From CADCVT01 sp035940955 (GTDB lineage Bacteria; Actinomycetota; Thermoleophilia; Solirubrobacterales; Solirubrobacteraceae): 64,000 nt of DNA. Every line of letters starts with the position of its first letter. The stretch's first letter is position 1. The stretch covers positions 14,494 to 78,493 of the forward strand of contig DASZEJ010000174.1 of assembly GCA_035940955.1 (NCBI GenBank). The letters are read 5' to 3'. Below, piece by piece: positions 8,487-16,361 of this stretch. The notes under the pieces are model-generated. The model saw only the letters and a list, made by a program, of their open reading frames with translations. It ran no database searches and was not told the origin of the DNA. The position numbers and the translations under genes were made by a program.

Positions 8487-8608
8487 GACCCGCACAACGC
8501 ACCACTCGTCAGGTCGCGTCGGGGGGTGTGTCCCATTTCGTCCCGTATGGGGGGCTCAACGCAGCACACGTCCGTCGGGAGGGCGACCAGTGGTGCGTTA
8601 TGCGGGTT
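8487..8608. repeat. Long imperfect inverted repeat between yggS and the BKACE gene
   Basis: The arm at 8487-8510 and the arm at 8585-8608 are near-perfect reverse complements (about 21 of 24 positions), sharing the core ACGCACCAC / GTGGTGCGT. Inside, GTGTG pairs with CACAC and CCCAT pairs with ATGGG around a short loop, so the whole 122 bp could fold as one long imperfect hairpin. It fills most of the gap between two unrelated genes. It may be a terminator, a regulatory RNA element or a small non-autonomous mobile element; I saw no clear target duplication. Confidence 0.6.
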
Positions 8609-8635
8609 CCGCGCGCCACACTTCCGGCCACGCCC

Positions 8636-9352
8636 ATGCCCCTCCTCCAAGCCGCGCTCAACGGCGACCGCCACCACCCCGCGACACCGCGCACGCCGAA
8701 GGACATGGCCGCCGAGGCGCGCGCGGCGGTCGCCGCCGGCGCGCGCTCCCTCCACATCCACGCCTACGACGAGGACGGCCGCGAGTCGCTCGCCCCCGAG
8801 CCGTGCGCTGCCGCACTGCGCGCCGTCCGCGCCGCCTGCCCCGGCATCGAGCTCTCGCTCACCACCTCCGCGGCCATCGAACCCGACCCCCAGCGGCGCC
8901 GCGCGCTCGTCGCCGCCTGGACCGAGCTGCCGGACCTCGTCTCGGCCAACATGGGCGAGGAGGGCATCGTCGCGCTGTGCGACCTGCTGCTCGCCCGCGG
9001 GGTCGGGATCGAGGCGGGGCTGCTCTCGCTCGACGACGCGCACGCCTTCGTCGCCCACGGCGTCGCCTCGCGATGCACCCGCGCGCTGATCGAGCCGCTC
9101 GACCAGGAGCCCGCCGACGCGACCGCCCACGCCGCCGCGATGGAGCAGGCCCTCGCCGACGCGAAGATCGACCTCGAACAGGTCCACCACGGCGACGGGA
9201 TCGCCTCCTGGGCCGTCAACCGGCGCGCCGTCGAGCGCGGCCACGGGATCCGGACCGGGCTCGAGGACACGCCCGTGCTGCCCGACGGGCGCGCCGCGGC
9301 GGGCAACGGCGAGCTGGTCGCCGCCGCCGCAAGCCTGCTCGCGGGCCGCTGA
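8636..9352 (+). CDS. 3-keto-5-aminohexanoate cleavage (BKACE, DUF849) family protein
   Basis: 238-residue TIM-barrel protein. BKACE enzymes are zinc-dependent and condense beta-keto acids with acetyl-CoA, giving acetoacetate and a CoA ester. Seen here: an N-terminal 'MPLLQAALNGDR', 'ARSLHIHAYDEDGRESL' with a His-x-His metal-type motif, 'DLVSANMGEEG', and 'GHGIRTGLEDTPVLPDG', the typical C-terminal substrate/zinc block. The chain is shorter than the usual 270-300 residues. ATG 8636 was chosen because homology begins there; ATG 8600 is in frame but lies inside the inverted repeat. The substrate cannot be predicted. Confidence 0.75.
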   Translation: MPLLQAALNGDRHHPATPRTPKDMAAEARAAVAAGARSLHIHAYDEDGRESLAPEPCAAALRAVRAACPGIELSLTTSAAIEPDPQRRRALVAAWTELPDLVSANMGEEGIVALCDLLLARGVGIEAGLLSLDDAHAFVAHGVASRCTRALIEPLDQEPADATAHAAAMEQALADAKIDLEQVHHGDGIASWAVNRRAVERGHGIRTGLEDTPVLPDGRAAAGNGELVAAAASLLAGR

Positions 9353-9391
9353 ATCCGGCGCCGCACCGGCAGGAATTCCGCCGCAGAGGGC

Positions 9392-9406
9392 TAACCTTCG
9401 CCCAAG
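9392..9406 (+). promoter_or_regulatory. Putative -10 box for sepF (TAACCT, 9 nt before ATG)
   Basis: TAACCT at 9392-9397 lies 9 nt before the sepF ATG, with no ribosome-binding site between. This would give a leaderless or near-leaderless mRNA. Confidence 0.5.
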
Positions 9407-9949
9407 ATGGCTTTCCGCGACTCCTGGCACAAGGCGCTCGTCTACTTCGGCCTCGCCGAGGAGCGACACCACGCGTACGACGACGAGCCGGACGAGGTCG
9501 AGCCCGAGCAGGAGCTGCAGGAGAGCTACCGCGAGCGCCCGAACGTCCGCCGCCTGTCCACCCGCCGGCGCCGCGACGAGTTCGACGACATCTTCGCCGA
9601 CGACGAGCCCGCGGGCCGCCCCACGGCCGTCCTGCGACCGGTGGGAGGCGGCCGCTCGCGCAACGGTGGCGACGTCCGCGTCCATCTCGTCGTCCCGAAG
9701 TCGTTCAACGACGCCCAGCAGGTCGCCGACCGCTTCAAGGACTCGATCCCGGTGATCCTCAACCTCCAGGGCGTCGAGACCGACCTCTCCAAGCGCCTCA
9801 TCGACTTCGCCAGCGGCCTCACCTACGCCCTCGACGGCGGCATGCAGCGCATCGCCGACAAGGTCTTCATGCTGACCCCGCGCAACGTCGAGATCTCGGC
9901 CGAAGAGCGGGCGCGGCTGATCGAGAAGGGCTTCTTCAACCAGTCCTGA
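9407..9949 (+). CDS. sepF: Cell division protein SepF
   Basis: Membrane anchor and assembly factor for FtsZ in bacteria lacking FtsA, as in actinobacteria. The 180-residue protein starts with a short amphipathic segment ('MAFRDSWHKALVYFGL') for membrane binding. An acidic, disordered linker (residues about 20-85) follows. The SepF core runs from about residue 95: 'DVRVHLVVPKSFNDAQQVAD', 'NLQGVETDLSKRLIDFASG', 'LDGGMQRIADKVFMLTPRNVEI'. The C-terminus 'EKGFFNQS' is typical of actinobacterial SepF. Neighbours yggS, proC and yggT give the expected context. Confidence 0.95.
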   Translation: MAFRDSWHKALVYFGLAEERHHAYDDEPDEVEPEQELQESYRERPNVRRLSTRRRRDEFDDIFADDEPAGRPTAVLRPVGGGRSRNGGDVRVHLVVPKSFNDAQQVADRFKDSIPVILNLQGVETDLSKRLIDFASGLTYALDGGMQRIADKVFMLTPRNVEISAEERARLIEKGFFNQS

Positions 9950-9962
9950 CGGGTCCGCCCCG

Positions 9963-9977
9963 TAGACTCCGGCGCCG
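9963..9977 (+). promoter_or_regulatory. Putative -10 box for proC (TAGACT, 9 nt before ATG)
   Basis: TAGACT at 9963-9968 is followed by 9 nt of GC-rich sequence and then the proC ATG, with no Shine-Dalgarno sequence. It would allow proC to be transcribed independently of sepF. Confidence 0.5.
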
Positions 9978-10724
9978 ATGATCGGCCTCGTCGGCAGCGG
10001 CAACATGGCCAGGGCGCTCGCGCGAGGGTGGGGGGAGCCGGTGCTGTGCACCGACGCGATCCCCGAGCGCGCCGAGGAGCTCGCCGCCGAGACCGGCGGC
10101 GAGGCGCTCGCCGGGAACGGGGAGCTGGCCGACCGCGCCGACTTCATCGTGCTCTGCCACAAGCCCGCTCAGCTCGGCCAGGTCGCCGAGCAGGTCGGCG
10201 GGCGGGCCAGGGGCGTGGTGTCGATCCTCGGCTCGACCCCGCTGCGCGACGTCAGGGCCGCGTACGGCGACACGCCGGTCGTCCGGATGCTGCCGAGCAC
10301 GCCGGTGGAGGTCGCCGCGGGCGTCACCTGCCACGCCCGGGACCCGCACGCCGACCCCGACTTCGAGGCCCGCGTCCGGGCGACGTTCGAGCGCGTCGGC
10401 CCGGTCGTGACCGTGGAGGAGTCGCAGATCGACGCCGCGATGGGGCTCATGAGCAACGCGCCTGCGTACTGGGCCGTCGTCGTGGAGGCCCAGGTCGACG
10501 CCGGGATCAAGGCCGGCGTGCCCGCCGACGTGGCGGCCGAGCTGGTCGTCGGCACGATGGCCGGGACCGCGGAGCTGCTGCGCGCCCGCGGCCACGACAC
10601 GCTCATCGTCCGCCGCCAGGTCATGTCGCCCGGCGGCTCGACCGCCCGCGGCCTCGCGGCCCTCGAGGCGGGCGGCGTCCGCAGGGCGTTCGACGACGCG
10701 ATGCAGGCGGTGGTGCGCGGGTGA
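9978..10724 (+). CDS. proC: Pyrroline-5-carboxylate reductase
   Basis: NADPH-dependent last step of proline synthesis. The Rossmann start is 'MIGLVGSGNMARALARGW' (GxGxMA). Other family features are 'DFIVLCHKPAQL', 'SILGSTPL', 'VVRMLPSTPVEVAAGV', and the C-terminal block 'VMSPGGSTARGLAALEAGGVRRAFDDAM'. At 248 residues it is a little shorter than typical (about 270). The TGA overlaps the GTG of the yggT-like gene by 4 bp. Confidence 0.93.
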   Translation: MIGLVGSGNMARALARGWGEPVLCTDAIPERAEELAAETGGEALAGNGELADRADFIVLCHKPAQLGQVAEQVGGRARGVVSILGSTPLRDVRAAYGDTPVVRMLPSTPVEVAAGVTCHARDPHADPDFEARVRATFERVGPVVTVEESQIDAAMGLMSNAPAYWAVVVEAQVDAGIKAGVPADVAAELVVGTMAGTAELLRARGHDTLIVRRQVMSPGGSTARGLAALEAGGVRRAFDDAMQAVVRG

Positions 10725-11035
10725 GCGCCGTTCCCGTCGCCACGGCCCGCAGCGAGGTCGCCGACTTCCTCGCGACGCTGATCGGCGTCTACACGCTCCT
10801 GATCCTGGCGTACATCGTCATCAACCTGATCTTCGCGTTCGGCGCCCGCCCCGGCTACTACCGCTGGCTCGACGCGGTCCTGACGTTCCTGCGCGACGTG
10901 GCCGAGCCCTACCTGCGGATCTTCCGCCGGTTCATCCCGCCGATCGGCCCGCTCGACCTCAGCCCGATCGTGGCCATCCTCGTGCTGCGCATCGTCGGCG
11001 GCATCCTGGTCGGGCTGATCGACGACACGGGTTGA
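10721..11035 (+). CDS. YggT family integral membrane protein
   Basis: 104 residues with two hydrophobic helices: about residues 15-38 ('LATLIGVYTLLILAYIVINL') and about 78-100 ('LSPIVAILVLRIVGGILVGL'). Between them is the YggT signature 'AEPYLRIFRRFIPPIG', followed by 'PLDLSPIVA'. YggT-type proteins are found beside sepF and division genes; precise function is unsettled. GTG start overlaps proC, and the stop overlaps the lspA TTG start. Confidence 0.88.
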   Translation: MSAVPVATARSEVADFLATLIGVYTLLILAYIVINLIFAFGARPGYYRWLDAVLTFLRDVAEPYLRIFRRFIPPIGPLDLSPIVAILVLRIVGGILVGLIDDTG

Positions 11036-11493
11036 CCGCCGGCCGACGCGCCTGGGCGCGCACGGCGCTGACGGTCGCGCTGGTCGTCGCGGTCGACCAG
11101 GTGACGAAGAAGCTCGCCCGCGACGGGGTCAGGCCGGGGGAGGAGGACCCGATCCTGCCCGCGGTCAAGCTCGTGAACGTCCGCAACGAGGGCGTCGCGT
11201 TCGGCATCGACGCCGGCGGCACGACGCTCGTCATCGCGCTCATCGCGCTGGCGCTGCTCGCGCTCGTCCTCTACTTCGCCCGCCACACCGCGCGCCCGCT
11301 CGTGTGGCTGCCGACGGGGCTGCTCCTCGGCGGCGCGCTCGGCAACATCGTGGACCGGGTGCGCGACGGCGCGGTCACCGACTTCCTCAAGATCCCGGCA
11401 TGGCCGGCGTTCAACGTCGCCGACGTCGCGATCACGGTGGGCGTCGTCGCGCTGGTCCTCGTCCTGGAGCGCAGGGATGAAGGTCCCGCCTGA
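11032..11493 (+). CDS. lspA: Lipoprotein signal peptidase (signal peptidase II)
   Basis: Membrane aspartyl protease that cleaves signal peptides of diacylglyceryl-modified prolipoproteins. 153 residues from a TTG start whose TTGA overlaps the yggT stop. Four hydrophobic helices are visible. The catalytic aspartates sit in 'GNIVDRVRDGAVTDF' and 'FNVADVAITVGV'; the 'VRNEGVAFGI' motif is also family-specific. It overlaps rluD by 17 bp. The pairing of lspA with rluD is conserved in many bacteria. Confidence 0.93.
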   Translation: MTAGRRAWARTALTVALVVAVDQVTKKLARDGVRPGEEDPILPAVKLVNVRNEGVAFGIDAGGTTLVIALIALALLALVLYFARHTARPLVWLPTGLLLGGALGNIVDRVRDGAVTDFLKIPAWPAFNVADVAITVGVVALVLVLERRDEGPA

Positions 11494-12337
11494 GCGCGAC
11501 GGCGAGCGGCTCGACGCGCTGCTCGCCGAGACGCTCGGCTCGCGCAGCCGGGCCGCCCGCCTGATCGACGAGGGCCGCGTGACCGTCGACGGCGCCGTCA
11601 GGCCGAAGCGCCACCGGGTGAGCCCCGGCGAGCTGATCGAGGTCGACGAGCCGCCCGAGCCGGCCGCGCCCGACCACGTCGACGTGCCCTTCGACGTGCC
11701 GTACGAGGACGAGCACCTGCTGGTCGTCGACAAGCCCGCCGGCGTCGTCGTCCACCCCGCGCGCGGCCACCGCGGCGGCACGCTCGCCCAGGCGCTCGAG
11801 GGCCGCGCGGCCGGGGGAGAGGACGCCTGGCGCGCCGGGATCGTCCACCGGCTCGACCGCGACACGTCGGGCCTCATGGTGGTCGCGAAGTCCGAGGAGG
11901 CCCACCGGCGGCTGAAGGCGATGATCCAGCGCCGCGAGGTCACGCGCGAGTACGTCGCGCTCGTGCTCGGCCGCCCGCCCTCGCGCAGCGGCACGATCGA
12001 CGCCCCGATCGGCCGCGACCGCCGCGTGCGCACCCGCATGTCGATCGACACCGACGAGCCGCGCGAGGCGGTCACCCACTTCGCGATCCTCCAGATGCTG
12101 CCCGAGGCGACCCTGCTGCTCGTCCGCCTCCAGACCGGCCGCACCCACCAGATCCGCGCTCACCTGCAGGCGATCGGCCACCCGGTCGCGGGCGACCCCG
12201 AGTACGGGGGCGCCGGCGCGTTCGGCCTCACCCGCCAGTTCCTCCACGCCTCCCGCCTCGCGTTCGCGCACCCGTTCACGCGGCAGCCGCTCGAGGTGAC
12301 GTCCCCGCTGCCCGAGGACCTCGCCCGCGTGCTGTGA
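11477..12337 (+). CDS. RluA/RluD family 23S rRNA pseudouridine synthase
   Basis: 286 residues with an N-terminal S4 RNA-binding domain (residues 1-60, 'RLDALLAETLGSRSRAARLIDEGRV') and the RluA catalytic domain. The catalytic aspartate is in 'IVHRLDRDTSGLMVVAKS'; further motifs are 'LLVVDKPAGVVVHPARGH' and 'LQTGRTHQIRAHL'. The architecture is that of RluD, which makes pseudouridines in helix 69 of 23S rRNA; the exact site in this organism is inferred. The start overlaps the end of lspA by 17 bp. A strong hairpin follows the stop. Confidence 0.92.
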   Translation: MKVPPERDGERLDALLAETLGSRSRAARLIDEGRVTVDGAVRPKRHRVSPGELIEVDEPPEPAAPDHVDVPFDVPYEDEHLLVVDKPAGVVVHPARGHRGGTLAQALEGRAAGGEDAWRAGIVHRLDRDTSGLMVVAKSEEAHRRLKAMIQRREVTREYVALVLGRPPSRSGTIDAPIGRDRRVRTRMSIDTDEPREAVTHFAILQMLPEATLLLVRLQTGRTHQIRAHLQAIGHPVAGDPEYGGAGAFGLTRQFLHASRLAFAHPFTRQPLEVTSPLPEDLARVL

Positions 12338-12346
12338 GCCGAAGCA

Positions 12347-12375
12347 ACGGGGCGCCGCGTCGTGCGGCGCCCCGT
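12347..12375 (+). terminator. Stem-loop terminator after rluD
   Basis: A perfect 12-bp stem (ACGGGGCGCCGC / GCGGCGCCCCGT) encloses a 5-nt loop, 9 bases after the rluD stop. No U-tract follows, as is common for actinobacterial terminators. Confidence 0.75.
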
Positions 12376-12464
12376 CGCCTGCTCCGGGCGGGCCGGCCAC
12401 CGGAGGTAGGGGAAGGGGACCGGCCCGTACAGACCGCCAACGCAGGGGCCCCGAGGATCTTGCG

Positions 12465-12595
12465 TACACTGGAGCGAGTTTTCCGTCCCTCCGACCCCGG
12501 GCGACCGACCCGGCGGGGCCTGTCCGACGCACCTGCGCCGGATCCCGCCGGACCGCACCGGGCACAGCCAAAGCACGATCCAAGGAGCAGTCCGA
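12465..12595 (+). promoter_or_regulatory. Promoter and leader of the rpsB operon
   Basis: TACACT at 12465-12470 is the best -10 candidate in the 258-bp gap between rluD and rpsB. It would give a leader of roughly 120 nt. A good Shine-Dalgarno sequence, AAGGAG at 12582-12587, stands 8 nt before the rpsB ATG. The leader could hold an S2-type autoregulatory site, but I could not identify one. Confidence 0.5.
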
Positions 12596-13786
12596 ATGCC
12601 CGACGTCGGCATCCGCGAGCTGCTGGAGGCCGGGGTCCACTTCGGCCACCAGACGCGCCGCTGGAACCCGAAGATGCGCCGCTACATCCACGGCGAGCGC
12701 GACGGCATCTACATCATCGACCTGCTGAAGACCGAGGCCCTGCTGCGGCAGGCGCTCGACTTCGCCAGCGACGTCGCCCGCCGCGGCGGCACGATCCTGT
12801 TCGTCGGCACGAAGAAGCAGGCCCGCGACTCGATCAAGCAGGTCGCGGAGGAGTGCGGGATGCCGTACGTCAACCACCGCTGGCTCGGCGGCGTGCTGAC
12901 CAACTTCCAGACGATCTCGCAGCGGATCAAGCGGCTGCACGACCTCGAGCGCTACGAGGCCGAGGGCCAGCTCGAGCTGCTGCCGACGCGCGAGCGCATG
13001 GCCGCCCAGGCCGACCTCGCCAAGCTGCGGGCGAACCTCGGCGGCGTCAAGAACATGCAGCGCGTCCCGCAGGCGGTCTTCGTCGTCGACCTGAAGACCG
13101 AGGCGATCGCCGTGCGCGAGGCCCAGCGCCTGCGCATCCCGGTGATCGGCCTGGTCGACACGAACTGCGACCCGGACGGGATCGACTACGTGATCCCGGG
13201 CAACGACGACGCGATCCGCTCGTGCGACCTCGTGACGCGGGCGCTCGGCGACGTGATCCAGGACGGCCGGCGCCAGTTCAGCCAGGCCGAGGAGGAGCGG
13301 ATGCGCCGCGAGGCCGAGGAGGCGGCTCGCCGCCAGGCCGAGGAGCAGGCCAAGCGCGAGGCCGAGGAGCAGGCCAAGCGCCAGGCCGAGGCCGCGACCG
13401 AGCCCGAGGCGGTCGCCGCGGCGGCGGCCGACGGCGAGGCCCCGCCGCAGGACGAGGCCGAGCGCCGCCGCACGCTCGTCAAGGCCGAGGGCGGCGGCGA
13501 CCGCCAGGCCGCCGAGGCCGAGGTCGCGCAGGCCGTGCAGGCCGGCGGGCGGGTGCAGCCCGACCCGAAGGTCGCCCCGCGCGCCAACGAGGACGTCGCG
13601 ACCCCCGACCCGCCCAACCAGCCGCCGAGCCCCGAGCCGGCGCCGGCCGCCGAGGCCGACGGGCCGATCGTCAACGCCGACCGCGAGGACCAGGCGGGCG
13701 TCGAGGCCGAGCCGCAGGAGCCCTCGCGCGACACCGCCGCGGCCGAGACTCCGGACACGAACGAGACCGAGAAGGAGAAGGCGTAG
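12596..13786 (+). CDS. rpsB: 30S ribosomal protein S2 with long C-terminal extension
   Basis: The S2 core fills about residues 1-230: 'LLEAGVHFGHQTRRWNPKM', 'IIDLLKT', 'NHRWLGGVLTNF', 'PVIGLVDTNCDPDGIDYVIPGND' in parts. The total is 396 residues, whereas ordinary bacterial S2 has about 230-260. From about residue 233 the extra ~160 residues begin with a Glu/Ala/Arg-rich, repetitive stretch that looks like a charged helix or coiled coil ('EEERMRREAEEAARRQAEE'). They end in a Pro/Ala/Glu-rich disordered tail. Strong SD sequence. The stop overlaps the tsf GTG by one base. Confidence 0.95.
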   Translation: MPDVGIRELLEAGVHFGHQTRRWNPKMRRYIHGERDGIYIIDLLKTEALLRQALDFASDVARRGGTILFVGTKKQARDSIKQVAEECGMPYVNHRWLGGVLTNFQTISQRIKRLHDLERYEAEGQLELLPTRERMAAQADLAKLRANLGGVKNMQRVPQAVFVVDLKTEAIAVREAQRLRIPVIGLVDTNCDPDGIDYVIPGNDDAIRSCDLVTRALGDVIQDGRRQFSQAEEERMRREAEEAARRQAEEQAKREAEEQAKRQAEAATEPEAVAAAAADGEAPPQDEAERRRTLVKAEGGGDRQAAEAEVAQAVQAGGRVQPDPKVAPRANEDVATPDPPNQPPSPEPAPAAEADGPIVNADREDQAGVEAEPQEPSRDTAAAETPDTNETEKEKA

Positions 13787-14394
13787 TGAGCGCCACCTAC
13801 ACCCCCACGGCCCAGGACGTGAAGGCCCTGCGCGAGCGCACCGGCGCGGGGATGATGGACTGCAAGAAGGCGCTCGTCGAGGCCGAGGGCGACGCCGAGC
13901 AGGCGATCGAGATCCTCCGCACCAAGCAGGGCAAGCGGATCCAGGACCGCGGCGAGCGCGTCGCCAGCGAGGGCACGATCCAGACCTACGTGCACTCCAA
14001 CGCGAAGGTCGGCGTGCTGGTCGAGGTGAACTCCGAGACCGACTTCGTCGCCCGCAACGAGAAGTTCGTGCAGTTCGCGCGCGAGGTCGCCCTGCACATC
14101 GCCGCCGCGGCGCCCCGGTACGTCCGCGAGGAGGACATCCCGGCGGAGGATCGCGAGCGCGAGGCGCGCATCTTCGAGGAGCAGGCGGCCGACAAGCCGG
14201 AGCACATCCGCCCCAAGATCGTCGAGGGCCAGCTGCGCAAGTGGTTCGAGGAGGTCGTCCTCCTCAACCAGCCGCACGTCAACACGGACCGGTACGAGGG
14301 CAAGACGATCAAGCAGCTGCAGGACGAGATCGCGGCGGAGACCGGCGAGAACGTCGGCATCCGGCGCTTCGCGCGGTTCGCCATCGGCCAGTAG
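13786..14394 (+). CDS. tsf: Elongation factor Ts, short form
   Basis: Nucleotide-exchange factor for EF-Tu. The N-terminal UBA-like domain has 'VKALRERTGAGMMDCKKAL' and 'EGDAEQAIEILRTK'; the core signature is 'SETDFVARNEKF'. The 202-residue length matches the compact EF-Ts of cyanobacteria and Thermus rather than the ~280-residue enterobacterial form, so part of the core subdomain duplication is missing. The GTG start shares one base with the rpsB stop. Confidence 0.94.
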   Translation: MSATYTPTAQDVKALRERTGAGMMDCKKALVEAEGDAEQAIEILRTKQGKRIQDRGERVASEGTIQTYVHSNAKVGVLVEVNSETDFVARNEKFVQFAREVALHIAAAAPRYVREEDIPAEDREREARIFEEQAADKPEHIRPKIVEGQLRKWFEEVVLLNQPHVNTDRYEGKTIKQLQDEIAAETGENVGIRRFARFAIGQ

Positions 14395-14397
14395 ACG

Positions 14398-15135
14398 GTG
14401 GCCGCGCCGCCCACCCCCAAGCCCCCGGCGTTCAAGCGGGTCCTGCTGAAGGTGTCGGGCGAGGCCCTCATGGGCTCGCTCGACTACGGCACCGACCCCG
14501 AGCGCGTTCACGCGATCGCGCAGCAGATCGCGCGGGTGCAGGAGCAGGGCGTCGAGATCGCGATCGTCCCGGGCGGGGGCAACATCTACCGCGGCGTCTC
14601 CGGCGTCGCCGCGGGGATGGACCGGGCGACCGGCGACTACATGGGGATGCTGGCGATCCTCATCAACGCGATGCAGCTGCAGGACGCGCTCGAGAAGGAG
14701 GGCGCCGACGTCCGCGTGCAGTCGGCGCTCCACGTGCGCGAGGTCGCCGAGCCGTACATCCGCCGCCGCGCCCTGCGCCACCTCGAGAAGGGGCGGGTCG
14801 TGATCTTCGCGGCCGGCACCGGCAACCCGTTCTTCACGAGCGACACCGCGGCGGCGCTGCGGGCGGTCGAGATGCACGCCGAGGCGATCCTGATGGCCAA
14901 GAACGGCGTGGAGGGCGTCTACTCCGGCGATCCGCGGACCGACCCCGCGGCGGAGTTCATGCCGGAGATCTCGCACATGGACGCGCTGCAGCGCGGGCTG
15001 AAGGTCATGGACGCCACGGCGCTGACGCTCTGCATGGAGAACCGGCTGCCGATCCACGTCTTCAACATGGACGACGAGCGCAACATCGAGCGGATAGTGT
15101 CCGGCCAACGCGTGGGCACGCTGGTCAGGACATGA
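14398..15135 (+). CDS. pyrH: Uridylate kinase
   Basis: Hexameric UMP kinase of the amino-acid-kinase fold, making UDP for RNA, sugar nucleotides and peptidoglycan. Features in 245 residues: 'RVLLKVSGEALMG', 'VPGGGNIYRG', 'ATGDYMGMLAILINAM', 'AAGTGNPFFTSDTAAALRA', and 'KNGVEGVYSGDP'. GTG start three bases after the tsf stop; ATGA overlap with frr. The N-terminal tail before 'FKRVLLK' is proline-rich and poorly conserved. Confidence 0.95.
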   Translation: MAAPPTPKPPAFKRVLLKVSGEALMGSLDYGTDPERVHAIAQQIARVQEQGVEIAIVPGGGNIYRGVSGVAAGMDRATGDYMGMLAILINAMQLQDALEKEGADVRVQSALHVREVAEPYIRRRALRHLEKGRVVIFAAGTGNPFFTSDTAAALRAVEMHAEAILMAKNGVEGVYSGDPRTDPAAEFMPEISHMDALQRGLKVMDATALTLCMENRLPIHVFNMDDERNIERIVSGQRVGTLVRT

Positions 15136-15698
15136 GCGAAGTCACCGACGAGTACATCTCCGACGCGCGCGAGCGGATGGGCAAGTCGGTCGAGGCGACC
15201 GTCCACAACCTCGGCTCGATCCGCACCGGCCGCGCGAACCCGCACCTGCTCGACCGGATCATGGTCGACTACTACGGCGCCCAGACCCCGCTGCGCCAGC
15301 TGGCGACGATCAACGCGCCCGAGGCGCGGCTGCTGACGGTCACGCCGTACGACAAGAGCTCGATGAACACGATCGAGAAGGCGATCCGCAACTCCGACCT
15401 CGGGCTGAACCCGTCGAACGACGGCAACCTCATCCGGCTGACGGTCCCGGAGCTGACCGAGGAGCGCCGCCGCGAGCTCGTCAAGCAGGCGCGCCACATC
15501 GGCGAGGAGGGGCGCGTCGGCATCCGCAACGTGCGCCGCGACGTGATGCACGACCTGCGCGAGCTGAAGGCCGAGGGCGAAATCGGCGAGGACGACGAGC
15601 GCCGCGCCGAGGCCGACCTGCAGAAGCTGACCGACGAGAAGATCGCCGAGCTCGACGGCATCCTGAAGGGCAAGGAAGCCGAGATCATGGAAGTGTGA
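15132..15698 (+). CDS. frr: Ribosome recycling factor
   Basis: RRF, with EF-G, splits post-termination ribosomes. 188 residues of mostly charged helix with family blocks 'RTGRANPHLLDRIMVDYYG', 'PYDKSSMNTIEKAIRNSDLG', 'RRELVKQARHIGEEGRVGIR', and 'DLQKLTDEKIAELDGIL'. Start ATG overlaps the pyrH stop; the stop overlaps the uppS GTG. Confidence 0.96.
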   Translation: MSEVTDEYISDARERMGKSVEATVHNLGSIRTGRANPHLLDRIMVDYYGAQTPLRQLATINAPEARLLTVTPYDKSSMNTIEKAIRNSDLGLNPSNDGNLIRLTVPELTEERRRELVKQARHIGEEGRVGIRNVRRDVMHDLRELKAEGEIGEDDERRAEADLQKLTDEKIAELDGILKGKEAEIMEV

Positions 15699-16360
15699 GC
15701 GGCGCTCGCTACGTCGCCATCATCACCGACGGCAACGGGCGATGGGCGACGCAGCGGGGGCTGCCCGTCCTGGAGGGCCATCGCGCCGGGGCGGACGTCG
15801 TCCGCGACCGGCTGCGCGACGCCGTCGAGCTGGGCGTCCGCGAGCTGACCGTCTACTCGTTCTCGACCGAGAACTGGTCGCGGTCGGAGGAGGAGGTCTC
15901 CGGCCTGATGCGCATGTTCGGCGAGCGCATCGACGCGGAGACCCCCGAGCTGCACGACGAGGGCGTGCGGATGCGGTTCATCGGGCGGCGCGACGGCGTG
16001 TCGCCGGAGCTGGTGGAGCGGATGGAGTGGGCGGAGTCGGTGACCGCCGGCAACGCGCGGATCGCGCTGTTCGTCGCGTTCAACTACGGCGGGCGGGCGG
16101 AGATCCTCGACGCGGCCGCGCGCTACGGCGGCGGCGGCGAGGAGGAGTTCCGGCGGCTGCTGTACGCGCCGGAGATGCACGACCCCGACCTCGTGATCCG
16201 CACGAGCGGCGAGCGGCGGCTGTCGAACTACCTCATGTGGCAGTCGGCGTACTCGGAGCTCGTGTTCCGCGACGAGCTGTGGCCCGACTTCACCCGCGAG
16301 GCGTTCGAGGCCTCGCTCGAGGAGTTCGCGGCCCGCCAGCGCCGGTTCGGGGGCCGCTGA
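15695..16360 (+). CDS. uppS: Isoprenyl transferase (undecaprenyl diphosphate synthase family)
   Basis: Cis-prenyltransferase making the C50-C55 lipid carrier for cell-wall polymers. Residues seen: 'IITDGNGRWAT' with the Mg-binding Asp, 'GHRAGAD', 'VYSFSTENWSRS', 'FVAFNYGGRAEI', and the C-terminal 'DLVIRTSGERRLSNYLMWQ' with 'SELVF'. At 221 residues it is about 25 shorter than typical UppS, mainly at the N-terminus, where homology begins at once after the GTG. Product chain length cannot be told from sequence. It sits between frr and cdsA as usual. Confidence 0.9.
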   Translation: MSGARYVAIITDGNGRWATQRGLPVLEGHRAGADVVRDRLRDAVELGVRELTVYSFSTENWSRSEEEVSGLMRMFGERIDAETPELHDEGVRMRFIGRRDGVSPELVERMEWAESVTAGNARIALFVAFNYGGRAEILDAAARYGGGGEEEFRRLLYAPEMHDPDLVIRTSGERRLSNYLMWQSAYSELVFRDELWPDFTREAFEASLEEFAARQRRFGGR

Positions 16361-16361
16361 G

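Noticed and set aside
8436..8635. Extending the BKACE protein upstream through the inverted repeat
   Set aside because: The frame is open, but the translated part has no family similarity and would consist of the hairpin; homology starts at ATG 8636.
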